DNA from: Christensenellaceae bacterium
GTDB taxonomy: Bacteria; Bacillota; Clostridia; Christensenellales; Aristaeellaceae
Reading direction: 5' to 3'
Assembly: GCA_012837835.1 (NCBI GenBank)
Contig: DUQK01000052.1
Coordinates: 1-49,731 of the forward strand
DNA: 49,731 nucleotides
Under the pieces are notes generated by a model. It did not search any database, was not told where the DNA came from, and was given only the letters and a program-made list of their open reading frames with translations. A program made the position numbers and the translations under genes. How positions within the stretch are numbered: position 1 is the first letter of the stretch; every line of letters begins with the position of its first letter. This document shows positions 8,566 to 17,440 of this stretch, in pieces.

Positions 8566-8976
8566 CTACCTTTCTTCCTTCCTAACTTTTCGAATAGATT
8601 TAGCGGGAACCCCTGCTACAACAGTATCCTTTTCTACTGATTTTGTTACTACAGCACCCAATCCAACCATAGCGTTTTCCCAAAAACATCTCTGTATGGT
8701 AAAGAGGACTGCCTTTGGTTCATCAGTTATTATAAAGCAATATCTTTTCATTGACGTTGGCATTGAGCTTGTAGCAACAATAATACATTCATCACATTTC
8801 TTAAAAGCATTAAGGCTCTCATCCTTCGCTTCTTTAACCTAGGTAACACATGAATTTCTAGGATTGCTCAAAGCACTGAAACCTTCCATACATACCGTAT
8901 CATCCCCTTGTATTGATACATTTCTACATTTTTCTTTTTTAAAAAATTCATATATTTCTCTACACGATACTTTCAA
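8566..8976 (-). pseudogene. LpxD-like acyltransferase, third copy: stop codon at a Trp and internal deletion
   Basis: The frame begins at TTG 8974-8976, right after the deacetylase stop, with GGAGGAG upstream. It reads an LpxD-type N-terminal domain, including GFSALSNPRNSCVT then TAG (8839-8841) then VKEAKDE. The intact homologue has GTLTWVKSKE, so the stop replaces Trp. ITDEPKAVLFTIQRCF matches the homologue's TNESKRAFFTVIEHFF, but the hexapeptide helix is deleted. The protein jumps to NAMVGLGAVVTKSV and ends AGVPAKSIRKVRKEER. Without the helix it cannot be active. Confidence 0.85.
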
Positions 8977-9723
8977 TCAGTATATCTCCTCCATTTTAAC
9001 AATAGAACTTAAGTTGCTAATATTATCCAAAAGCGTTTCATACCTTTGTCGGTTACCACTATTTAGAAACTCCAATACTGAGCTGCGTAAATCCTTTTCA
9101 ATATCATTATACCAAAACGCATGAGTTAATATATGTAATTTGGGGTAAAGTTTATTTGATATGATTTCATCAACAGGCTCACGCCACCTCCGACGCGAAT
9201 CAGAAATATACTTAAATTCTTTAAAGTAGAGAAGTGAATAACTATTTGTTAACTGTTTTTCGCCCTCCCCACTAATTTTTAAATCCGCATCAAGAATCAT
9301 CTTACTTGGACGGTGCATTGAAACCTCTTTTACTTCCTCACCAATGACTTTTTCTAAAAGCTCAGCTTCATTAATGATTCTATTATTAGCATCTTCCGGA
9401 GTAAAAATATCAGAATATCTCATTTCATCAAAATGCAACCCTATATTGTGACCATAAGAAAGAATTCCGCGCAACAATTCTTCATTTTTCTTTGAAAAAA
9501 CATTATAAAAATCACTAGTAACCATCACAAAATAGGTACTAATGACATCCTCTTCTTTTTCTATTTCCGCTAGTTGAAGTGCCTTTTCAATACTATTATC
9601 TATATCATGACGTAAGATTACACACTGTTCCTCACACTGCCAGTTTCTATAGGTACATATTCTGTAACCATGCTCACGAAGGCTATAAATCATTTTTCTA
9701 TATCCATTATAAGTAAAATCCAT
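8977..9723 (-). CDS. Polysaccharide deacetylase-like protein (NodB-related fold)
   Basis: 248 residues. VILRHDIDNSIEKAL carries the His-Asp metal-binding pair, GHNIGLHFDEMRY a second conserved block, and SMHRPSK and DSRRRWRE later ones. There is no signal peptide or membrane segment, so it should act in the cytosol, perhaps deacetylating a sugar nucleotide or lipid-linked sugar instead of finished polymer. It resembles WbmS-type proteins of O-antigen clusters. A broken relative is at 6796-7433. The stop abuts the TTG of the next frame. Substrate unknown. Confidence 0.8.
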   Translation of the reverse strand: MDFTYNGYRKMIYSLREHGYRICTYRNWQCEEQCVILRHDIDNSIEKALQLAEIEKEEDVISTYFVMVTSDFYNVFSKKNEELLRGILSYGHNIGLHFDEMRYSDIFTPEDANNRIINEAELLEKVIGEEVKEVSMHRPSKMILDADLKISGEGEKQLTNSYSLLYFKEFKYISDSRRRWREPVDEIISNKLYPKLHILTHAFWYNDIEKDLRSSVLEFLNSGNRQRYETLLDNISNLSSIVKMEEIY

Positions 9724-9821
9724 AAACTCCTCCTAACAACATTGTATTTTTGAAATTCCTAATAATGTAGTCACTTCTATTAACCATAGTTTAATTCCAA
9801 ATACGATTAGTGTTCCTCATA

Positions 9822-11132
9822 CTAAAGCACCTCTATATTGTCACGATTAGTAATTTCCTTCATGGCATTTTTAGTATCAAAAATAAATGAAGCATATTTT
9901 TGAACAAAATCGTAATCAATATTCGTGTGCGCAGTGGTTATTACAACCAAATCAGCATTTTTAAGTACAGTATCTGTAAGCTCCTTTATGCTATGCATAA
10001 CAAGGTCCCCTTCTTGGAACTTTTCAACCCAAGGGTCAAAATAACTAACATCCGCACCTTCTTTAAGTAAGTGTTCAATAACTCTAATAGCAGGACTCTC
10101 CCTATAATCATCTATATCCTGCTTATATGCAACGCCTAGCACCAATACTTTTGCGCCATTCATTGCTTTTTTATGCCTGTTAAGTATCTTCATTGCCCTC
10201 CCTAGCACATATTCAGGCATACCATCATTTACCATCATAGATGCTTCTATCATAGATGTGTGGAAACCATACTCTCTAGCCTTCCATGAAAGATAGTAGG
10301 GATCAAGCGGTATGCAGTGTCCTCCAAGACCGGGACCTGGATAAAACGCTTGAAAACCATAAGGCTTGGTTTTTGCAGCATCTATAACTTCCCAAATGCT
10401 TATGCCCATTTTATTGCAAAGCATAGCAAGCTCATTTACAAGACCTATATTTACATTACGGTATGTATTTTCAAGTATCTTTTCCATCTCAGCGACTGCA
10501 GGAGAAGATACCCTGTGTACCGGAGCAGACAATATCATCTCATACATAGTTGCTGCTATATCTGTACATTTGGGTGTTATACCACCCACTACTTTTGGTG
10601 TGTTTTTCGTTTTATAGATTAAGTTACCCGGATCAACACGCTCTGGAGAAAAAGCCAAATAGAAGTTTTCTCCACATTTTAGACCACTTTTTTCCAGAAT
10701 CGGCTTTAGCAACTCTTCTGTTGTCCCAGGATATGTTGTGGATTCTAGCACAACAAGCATATCTTTATGCATATATGGTATGAGCCCTTCGGCTGAAGCT
10801 TTAACATAACTAATATCAGGCTGCTGATATACATCTAAGGGGGTCGGTACAGCAATGCAAACGCAATCACAGCTAGCGGCTTCTGAATAATCCGTTGTTG
10901 CCACAAGGTTTCCTGAAGCAACAATTTCTACCAAATCCTCATTCACCACATCGCCTATGTAATTTTCGCCGCGGTTTACCATAGCAACTTTTTTGCTTTG
11001 CACATCAAAGCCTATTACTTTAAAGCCCGCCTTTGCTTTTTCTACCGCCAGTGGTAAGCCTACATAACCAAGACCTATCACACCTAAACGAGCGGTTTTT
11101 GTAAGTAGTTTTTCTTTTAGCGTAGATTGCAT
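9822..11132 (-). CDS. UDP-N-acetylglucosamine 6-dehydrogenase (WbpA-like)
   Basis: 436 residues from the ATG at 11130-11132, chosen because AAGGAAGG lies just upstream; an ATG ten codons earlier has no such site. Motifs are GVIGLGYVGLPLAVEKAKAG (NAD binding), AFSPERVDPGN, and GGHCIPLDPYYL with the catalytic Cys near residue 270. It oxidises C6 of a UDP-HexNAc to the uronic acid with two NAD. The sequence is closest in style to WbpA enzymes, matching the WlbA-like and WbpE-like partners in this operon. Isoleucine codons are mostly ATA, as in the chromosomal genes to the right. Confidence 0.92.
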   Translation of the reverse strand: MQSTLKEKLLTKTARLGVIGLGYVGLPLAVEKAKAGFKVIGFDVQSKKVAMVNRGENYIGDVVNEDLVEIVASGNLVATTDYSEAASCDCVCIAVPTPLDVYQQPDISYVKASAEGLIPYMHKDMLVVLESTTYPGTTEELLKPILEKSGLKCGENFYLAFSPERVDPGNLIYKTKNTPKVVGGITPKCTDIAATMYEMILSAPVHRVSSPAVAEMEKILENTYRNVNIGLVNELAMLCNKMGISIWEVIDAAKTKPYGFQAFYPGPGLGGHCIPLDPYYLSWKAREYGFHTSMIEASMMVNDGMPEYVLGRAMKILNRHKKAMNGAKVLVLGVAYKQDIDDYRESPAIRVIEHLLKEGADVSYFDPWVEKFQEGDLVMHSIKELTDTVLKNADLVVITTAHTNIDYDFVQKYASFIFDTKNAMKEITNRDNIEVL

Positions 11133-11170
11133 TCTGTTATTCCTTCCTTTCACTTTCGTCAATTAGTAAA

Positions 11171-12286
11171 CTAGCGTTTTAAAATATGCCAAATCTTTTT
11201 TAGAAGCCTTATATGCAATAAATCGTCCTGCGTTTTATAATCAATATGCTGCTTAGGCGGACTGGACATAATTTCCACAAATTCCTCATCACTTATCCCT
11301 ATTTTTGTTTTAATGAGCTTAATGCATTCAGTCATCAGCTCTTCTTCATACAAGGGTTTTTGTAGTTCTTTTAGTGCTTCTTTCCTGGTCATCTGTCCTG
11401 ATACAATCATGCTAGATAGGTGAGATGTACGCTTATCAACACCAAACTTATGCGGAAACCAATACAGTTGAATAAATTCAGTCAAACTATTTTCCAAATG
11501 CTTTCTCCCATAATATTGATAACCACAAAAGTCCTCAAGTTCCTTAAAAGCTCTATCCCTATTATAATCTATATAATTTAACGGTCTAAGTGATTGCATT
11601 CCATAAATATATCTATCAATATACCGTTGTAGTGTTGATATTGTTTCAAGCTTATCAATATTTTCTGTTCCAAATTTTTTATTTATATCTTTAATGTTTA
11701 CAAGATCATGTGCATCATGAGTATTTCCCCGTTGTAATATACATTCTAAAGCAAAGTTTCCACCCGAAAAGAAATACTTAATTTTATATTTTTTTGCACA
11801 TTTATGTAGGAAAGCAAGAAGGACATTATCTTGAGGAACAGCAGCATTTGGCACTCCGGCCTTAAAATATGCCTTGTTTAATGCATTATACTGCTTTTCG
11901 TCAGGCTTTATTGTTTTATAATCAAAACCTGTTTTTTTAACCAATTTTTTCAGATTTTGTTTAGATATTTCAGTATCAAAACCATCATCGACATGCACTG
12001 CTAACACCCTTAAATCCCACAAATGCCCTAAATAAGCTAGATATGAAGAATCTAATCCGCCGGACAAGCCCATAATGCAGTCATAAGGCTTACCTTTTCC
12101 ATATGCTTTTACTTCCTTAAGCATTTGTTCAAGCTTGGCTTTTCCTATATCATTAGGAAAGTAAGTTGTTTTCATTTGTATATAAGCCTGCGTGCAGTAA
12201 TTGCATACACCATCAGCATCAAAAGTTATAGTATCATCTGACGAGTTATCCATTATACAATGTGTACAGCGTACCAATTCTTTCAT
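11171..12286 (-). CDS. N-acetyl sugar amidotransferase (WbpG/PseA family)
   Basis: 371 residues. CTHCIMD and CNYC form a probable zinc-binding pair at the N-terminus. IMGLSGGLDSSYLAYL is the ATP-pyrophosphatase PP-loop. This family converts an N-acetyl group on a sugar nucleotide to an acetamidino group using ammonia from HisH/HisF-like partners. No such partner genes are visible here; they may lie left of the window, or an alternative ammonia source is used. AGAGGTGATAAT precedes the ATG. Family certain, final product inferred. Confidence 0.9.
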   Translation of the reverse strand: MKELVRCTHCIMDNSSDDTITFDADGVCNYCTQAYIQMKTTYFPNDIGKAKLEQMLKEVKAYGKGKPYDCIMGLSGGLDSSYLAYLGHLWDLRVLAVHVDDGFDTEISKQNLKKLVKKTGFDYKTIKPDEKQYNALNKAYFKAGVPNAAVPQDNVLLAFLHKCAKKYKIKYFFSGGNFALECILQRGNTHDAHDLVNIKDINKKFGTENIDKLETISTLQRYIDRYIYGMQSLRPLNYIDYNRDRAFKELEDFCGYQYYGRKHLENSLTEFIQLYWFPHKFGVDKRTSHLSSMIVSGQMTRKEALKELQKPLYEEELMTECIKLIKTKIGISDEEFVEIMSSPPKQHIDYKTQDDLLHIRLLKKIWHILKR

Positions 12287-12301
12287 ATTATCACCTCTAA
12301 A

Positions 12302-13642
12302 TTACTTGTTGAAAGAGCGTCTGCTCTCTACATGCCATGCAACCATAAGCAGCATGGTCATTATAAAGTATACAACACAGCTAGTCAACGCAACAGCTGT
12401 AGTGCCGTATTGGGGAATAAAAATAATATTTAAAGCAACTTGCAACACAATTCCTATCCCAGCAGCTATTAAATTTATCTTTTGTTTTCCAATAGAGGAT
12501 AAAATATTGGCTATCGTTGCTCTCACCCCATTGTTAATAAACGATGCCATCAACAGCAAACGCATAGTTGAAACCGTGCTAATATAGGCTTCTCCATAAA
12601 TAAAAGTTATCAAATATTCAGCAAAAAGAAAACATGCTAAAACGGCAATTCCCATTATTAATGATGTCAGCAACAATACAGTTTTAAATTTTTTCTTTAC
12701 CCAAGCATAGTCCCTTTCATTTTCTTTCTTAGTAAAATAAGGGGCAATAAAAATACCTATGGCACTTGTTAATATAGATAAGTTTGCAGGTATTACACTT
12801 GCTATTTTATAGTCTGCTATCGCAGTTTCAGATCCTGTAAACTGACCAAGTAAAAACAAATCATTTAACATAAATACTGCCCATAAGCCATCGGTGAGCA
12901 TTATCTGCAATGAGTATCTATTTAAAGATGAAGTAAACTGTTTCTCTAATCTTATGTTATTACACTTTGAAAAGAAACGGTTGATAATTAAATAAAAGCA
13001 TGAAAAAGCAACAATAATATCTATAACCAATCGGAAAGTAACTGATAATTCCGCCCCGCTTAAGCCGGCGCCAATAACACGAGAAATTACCATCAAGGAT
13101 GAACTTATAAACGAGACATATGAATATAGTTTGTTCTTAAATAACGCACGAATCGTTGAGAGGCTTGCATTCAAAATAAAAAGAAATGGTATACAGAGTA
13201 CTAATAAATAGCCAATAACTCTATTACTCGCAAACACCTCCGGATGTGGGAATAATGCAATATAAAACATACCGAATATTACAATAAAAATATTTACAAG
13301 AGAACCTCTTTTTATTGCATACATATATGTCGATTTTTTCTCATCATAACTATCTGCTAAAACAACATATCTTTGCAACCCTGACGCAAGACCTAAACCC
13401 ATCAGTATTGTTAGGTAACTTGAGAAGTTTTCATAATACGATAGAATACCGTATTCCGATTTATTCAAAAGCCTTACTAAAAAAACAGATCCGAAAAAAG
13501 AAACAAATTTAATTAGAAAACTGCCTGCAACAACATGGAAAGCTCCTTTTTCCTTTAATCCGATTATATTACTTTTTAGTTTTTTTAACATGGCATTCTC
13601 AAATATGATTCGATTTAATCCAATCTTCATGGGTATATTCAT
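12302..13642 (-). CDS. Wzx-type polysaccharide flippase (MATE/MVF-like)
   Basis: 446 residues with about 12 to 14 hydrophobic helices and few charged loops, the profile of O-antigen/polysaccharide flippases. The start KEKGAFHVVAGSFLIKFVSF and LLNKSEYGILSYYENFSSYL are typical N-terminal helices of the family. It would move the undecaprenyl-linked repeat unit across the membrane for the Wzy-like polymerase at 15007-16260. It overlaps the upstream glycosyltransferase stop by four bases (ATGA). Confidence 0.88.
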   Translation of the reverse strand: MNIPMKIGLNRIIFENAMLKKLKSNIIGLKEKGAFHVVAGSFLIKFVSFFGSVFLVRLLNKSEYGILSYYENFSSYLTILMGLGLASGLQRYVVLADSYDEKKSTYMYAIKRGSLVNIFIVIFGMFYIALFPHPEVFASNRVIGYLLVLCIPFLFILNASLSTIRALFKNKLYSYVSFISSSLMVISRVIGAGLSGAELSVTFRLVIDIIVAFSCFYLIINRFFSKCNNIRLEKQFTSSLNRYSLQIMLTDGLWAVFMLNDLFLLGQFTGSETAIADYKIASVIPANLSILTSAIGIFIAPYFTKKENERDYAWVKKKFKTVLLLTSLIMGIAVLACFLFAEYLITFIYGEAYISTVSTMRLLLMASFINNGVRATIANILSSIGKQKINLIAAGIGIVLQVALNIIFIPQYGTTAVALTSCVVYFIMTMLLMVAWHVESRRSFNK

Positions 13643-14832
13643 TCATGATAAAGTTTTTCATAGGTCTCCACCAATTTTCTCTTCTCATTTTTCCAACACA
13701 ACTCCTCTTTTGCGTGTTTTATATTTTCTTTACATTGTAAATAGAATTTTTTATCGTTTTGCATTTTATTAACTGCTAATATAATCTCGCCTTTATCAAG
13801 CGGGTTTACGGTAATACCTATTTTATATCCATCAATAATTCTAGACAACTCGGGGAAGTCGCTAGCTATAATGGGTGTCAGTGACTGTATGTTTTCAAAT
13901 AATTTGTTTGGCAGAGACAAAAAATAACTTCTTATCGAAGGTGGACTAATGATAACTGACAAGTCTACAGCGCCTACATATTGCCAAATTTTATCATACG
14001 GTACAAAAGGATGTAATAGCACTCTATCTGTGACCTCTTCTTGTTGTATTACCTTACGAATTTTTAGCATATTAGATTCAGTACCTTCGCCCAAAATTAC
14101 AGCCACAGTATTTTCCGTATTAACTACTATCTTAATAAGCGTAGATATACCGCGGTTTGGCATTATTCCACCATGATACATAAGTATGAACGGTTCATCT
14201 TTTCTATGAAGTAAGTTTAAAAACTCTTTTCGACGCTCATTGCAAACAGCTTCATCTATATGCCAGTAATGGGGAATATTTCTTATAACAAGCGGCCTTT
14301 CCTTTAATTTATGTATTTTTACTAATTCATCGGCTATGCTGTCGTTTACAACTATAGTAAGCGCTGAACGCTTTATTAAAAAATATTCCAGATGAGTAAT
14401 TATGAACACCATGAATTTACTTCTTTTTATATTTCTGCCTATTTCAAATTCGTGTGAATCATAAATGAGTTTAGGCTTGTTTTGCTTAAAAAGTGTGGAA
14501 AGATAACCTATAGAAAGCGCAATAATATCATGGCAGCTCAATACATATATATCATTAATTTTACGAATCCTAAAAACCCATACAAAAAAAGATATTACTT
14601 TATTAACAAAATCTAGCTTAAGAAAGTTAATATACTTTGTCTTGTACCTAAGAACATCAAAACCATCCACTTGTTCCCAAGTTTTATCCTTTTCAGATGT
14701 TCCTTTTGCGATTACAGAAATATCAAAGCCCGCTTCTTGCGCTGCTTCAATTTCACGCTTATCCCTATTCTCGTTTATAAACGCCCCAACTGTTAATTTT
14801 ACTAATTTTTTATCGGTCTTTAAATTGCCCAT
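13639..14832 (-). CDS. Glycosyltransferase, GT-B fold, family 4-like
   Basis: 397 residues. The C-terminal half has the donor-binding signature LMYHGGIMPNRGISTLI, VILGEGTES and LLHPFVPYDKIW, then FENIQSLTPIIASDFPE. The N-terminal half contains YDSHEFE as in several polysaccharide glycosyltransferases. It probably adds one sugar to the lipid-linked repeat unit on the cytosolic membrane face. AAAGGAGTAGAGT precedes the ATG. The sugar and acceptor cannot be read from sequence. The 170 bases between this gene and the Wzy-like gene are AT-rich and hold no gene I can see. Confidence 0.88.
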   Translation of the reverse strand: MGNLKTDKKLVKLTVGAFINENRDKREIEAAQEAGFDISVIAKGTSEKDKTWEQVDGFDVLRYKTKYINFLKLDFVNKVISFFVWVFRIRKINDIYVLSCHDIIALSIGYLSTLFKQNKPKLIYDSHEFEIGRNIKRSKFMVFIITHLEYFLIKRSALTIVVNDSIADELVKIHKLKERPLVIRNIPHYWHIDEAVCNERRKEFLNLLHRKDEPFILMYHGGIMPNRGISTLIKIVVNTENTVAVILGEGTESNMLKIRKVIQQEEVTDRVLLHPFVPYDKIWQYVGAVDLSVIISPPSIRSYFLSLPNKLFENIQSLTPIIASDFPELSRIIDGYKIGITVNPLDKGEIILAVNKMQNDKKFYLQCKENIKHAKEELCWKNEKRKLVETYEKLYHE

Positions 14833-15006
14833 ATACTCTACTCCTTTTTCAGAATCAGTTTTTCAGAAAGTAAGCCTTTATAAACTTCATTAACAAACTT
14901 ATTCACACACTTATCTCAATATAACTACTTGAAACATAAAAACATATTTTTGCATATATGCATGTATACATCTATCATATAAGCGCAGGTAGCGCATTCT
15001 TTTTTA

Positions 15007-16260
15007 TTACAATTCTATATCTCCTATGTTTTGCTTAAACATAAAATTTTCAGTATTTAACAAATATCCCATCAATACATAAAACATAGGCCACTCTATG
15101 TAGCTACCTGAAAGCAGCAACGGTAAAATAGCAGAAAAAACCAAAACGACCAACAATATTTTATCTTTAAATTCTTTGCTTGAATCATATTTTTTTATTA
15201 TTGCTCTTACAAAAAAAATCAATAACAAAGTACCTGGAATTGTTCCAAATTGTGTTAATATTTCTAGAAAAAAATTGTGTGAATATGTAGGTCCTATAGA
15301 AACACGCTTGCCAATTTCAATCCTTTCGTTAATGATGCCGGGACCGAAGAACAAATTTGAGGTTATCATATCCATGGAGGTGGAGAAAATTTCAATCCTT
15401 CCATCACTTTTTAAAAAGTCTCCTGACATAAGCAACCTTAATGATCTAGAATATTTCGTGAACAAAGGTTGGCTTATTAAGTATTCAAAGACATCGTTAA
15501 AAATACACAAAACCGATACAATTATAATTAAGAAGACGAGAAGAAAAATCTTCATTTTTATTGAACATCTATTTATTATTACTAAAACAAGCATCAATAT
15601 TAGCAAAATAATCTCAAGCAATAATGGTCCACGTGTACCGGACATTATATTTACAATAACAGATATTAAAAGCATAACAACCGTGATAAGCTTAGGCTTA
15701 TATAATATTGAACCCATCAAGAAAATAGACGCAACAAGCGTTTGATATCCGGTATACATACTATAGCCACTTGAACCGTGGTGGAAATGCTCTTCACGAA
15801 AAACAGTTACAGATAACAAACCAGCAACTACCATTAGTATGCCAGTGATTTCAAAGTTTTTCAGCACCTTTTCACTACTTTTTACTGTGGAAAACAATAA
15901 AAACAACGGAATGCCTCTAAGGACCATCGTGCGTAATGTTTTAATAAAGTACAACTTATCTTCGCTCATATAAAGAGACGATATAACTACCAAGACACCA
16001 AATAATGAAAACAAGAAGGTTTTACGATTTAACCGACTAAAAGTCACAGGAAAAACCACCAATGCAACCAATAATGCTAATAAATATAACAACAACATAA
16101 CAACTTTCCCTGCACCCAAATAAATCGATTCAGCTAAATTGGACAAAATAAAATTGACAGGCGCAAAACACAACCAACAAATAATGCCATAGTTTATTAT
16201 ATTTTCAACACCTAGTTTCTTGATGAAAGTAACATAACTTTCATTTGATTTTTTCAACAT
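15007..16260 (-). CDS. Wzy-type O-antigen polymerase / O-antigen ligase family membrane protein
   Basis: 417 residues with about ten membrane helices. The start is the ATG at 16258-16260, with TGAGGAAAAAT upstream; a TTG four codons earlier is less likely. The periplasmic loop and following segment SGTRGPLLLEIILLIL and TYSHNFFLEILTQFGTIPG match the O-antigen ligase/polymerase (Wzy_C) family, with the conserved His. In an operon with a Wzx-like flippase the natural role is polymerising repeat units on the outer membrane face. Confidence 0.85.
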   Translation of the reverse strand: MLKKSNESYVTFIKKLGVENIINYGIICWLCFAPVNFILSNLAESIYLGAGKVVMLLLYLLALLVALVVFPVTFSRLNRKTFLFSLFGVLVVISSLYMSEDKLYFIKTLRTMVLRGIPLFLLFSTVKSSEKVLKNFEITGILMVVAGLLSVTVFREEHFHHGSSGYSMYTGYQTLVASIFLMGSILYKPKLITVVMLLISVIVNIMSGTRGPLLLEIILLILMLVLVIINRCSIKMKIFLLVFLIIIVSVLCIFNDVFEYLISQPLFTKYSRSLRLLMSGDFLKSDGRIEIFSTSMDMITSNLFFGPGIINERIEIGKRVSIGPTYSHNFFLEILTQFGTIPGTLLLIFFVRAIIKKYDSSKEFKDKILLVVLVFSAILPLLLSGSYIEWPMFYVLMGYLLNTENFMFKQNIGDIEL

Positions 16261-16330
16261 ATTTTTCCTCAATTATTAATTAAAATCACAGCAAATTAAA
16301 CTTACACACTCCAACACAAATATCTAACTT

Positions 16331-17440
16331 TCAAATCCTAAAATACAATTCTAACAGCTTTTTCTCCTGGCTACCCCAATTAAATTCTTCTTCCACCGCT
16401 TTCCTTCCATTTTTCCCCATTTGCTCAGCTAAATAAGGATTATCCCTTAATGTTTCAATTGCTCGTGCAATTTGTTTTACATTGTCGGGCCGTACACAAA
16501 TACCGCATTTATACTTATCAATTACCGCTTTAGAAAACGGGTATTCCGAAACAATAACTGGAAGTTCCATACCCATATATTCCAAAACTTTTGTGGGTAA
16601 ATTATCGGTCTTTAAATATTGACCAACACCCTGCAAAGTTGCTGCTCCAACATTAGACCTATTATACAGGGACATCATTTTCTTCCTTGATAAAACCCCA
16701 AGATACTTTACACATGAAAATTCCTCCATTGCAGTCAAGGTGTCAAGATACTCTTTATCTATTCTCCCAGCAAGATATAGCCTTGCATTTGCCATATAAG
16801 CAGCTTTGACCAGTATAGTAATACCTCTCTCTTCGGTAAGTGAACCACAATAGACAACAATAAACTCAGAATTTGTTCTTGTTTTGCGTGACCTTTCTGC
16901 AGTCTTTAATTCATCTAGTAAGGGATGATTGTCAATAAATACTACCCTTTTAGCTCTGCCATCAAATATGTTTTTTCCTTGCATTGTACACGGAAAAATA
17001 ACTGCGTCAAATCTTTTAGTACAATATGTTTCAAAACTAATATAAAAACTCGATAAAAGTTTTCTGATTATTGGTGATAAGTAGCGCTTTTCATTGATTT
17101 GTTCATAATAATTCTCATGCGAATCAAATATCACTTTTTTGCCTTTTCTTTTAAGTTTAATTCCATAAGGTAACAGTTCAGGATCATGTATATGGTATAT
17201 TTCACAATCAAGCTCTAAAGCCTTTTTATATACTGCATTGGCTGTATATGTCATGCGCTTAATGCGTGAAGAAGGAGTCTGACCCACACCAACGATGTTG
17301 ACTCCCATTTCTTGCCTACTATCCCCCGAAGCAACTAAATATACTTCATACCCTGCATTAGCTAAAGAAACACATTCTTTATAAAATATACGGGTATCAT
17401 AACTGTTATGTACGCTTGTCATGTGGCATATTTTTTTCAT
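16331..17440 (-). CDS. Glycosyltransferase, GT-B fold, family 4-like
   Basis: 369 residues. The N-terminus KKICHMTSVHNSYDTRIFYK is typical of this group, DSHENYYEQI matches the acceptor domain, and VVYCGSLTEERGITILV plus EYMGMELPVIVSEYPFSKA form the donor-binding domain. It overlaps the preceding glycosyltransferase gene by four bases (ATGA), so the two are translationally coupled and probably act in sequence on the repeat unit. Sugar specificity unknown. Confidence 0.9.
   Translation of the reverse strand: MKKICHMTSVHNSYDTRIFYKECVSLANAGYEVYLVASGDSRQEMGVNIVGVGQTPSSRIKRMTYTANAVYKKALELDCEIYHIHDPELLPYGIKLKRKGKKVIFDSHENYYEQINEKRYLSPIIRKLLSSFYISFETYCTKRFDAVIFPCTMQGKNIFDGRAKRVVFIDNHPLLDELKTAERSRKTRTNSEFIVVYCGSLTEERGITILVKAAYMANARLYLAGRIDKEYLDTLTAMEEFSCVKYLGVLSRKKMMSLYNRSNVGAATLQGVGQYLKTDNLPTKVLEYMGMELPVIVSEYPFSKAVIDKYKCGICVRPDNVKQIARAIETLRDNPYLAEQMGKNGRKAVEEEFNWGSQEKKLLELYFRI

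Noticed and set aside
15176-15745. A 189-codon plus-strand open frame antisense to the Wzy-like gene
   Set aside because: Its composition mirrors the AT-rich membrane protein gene on the other strand, and it lacks a ribosome binding site and any domain.
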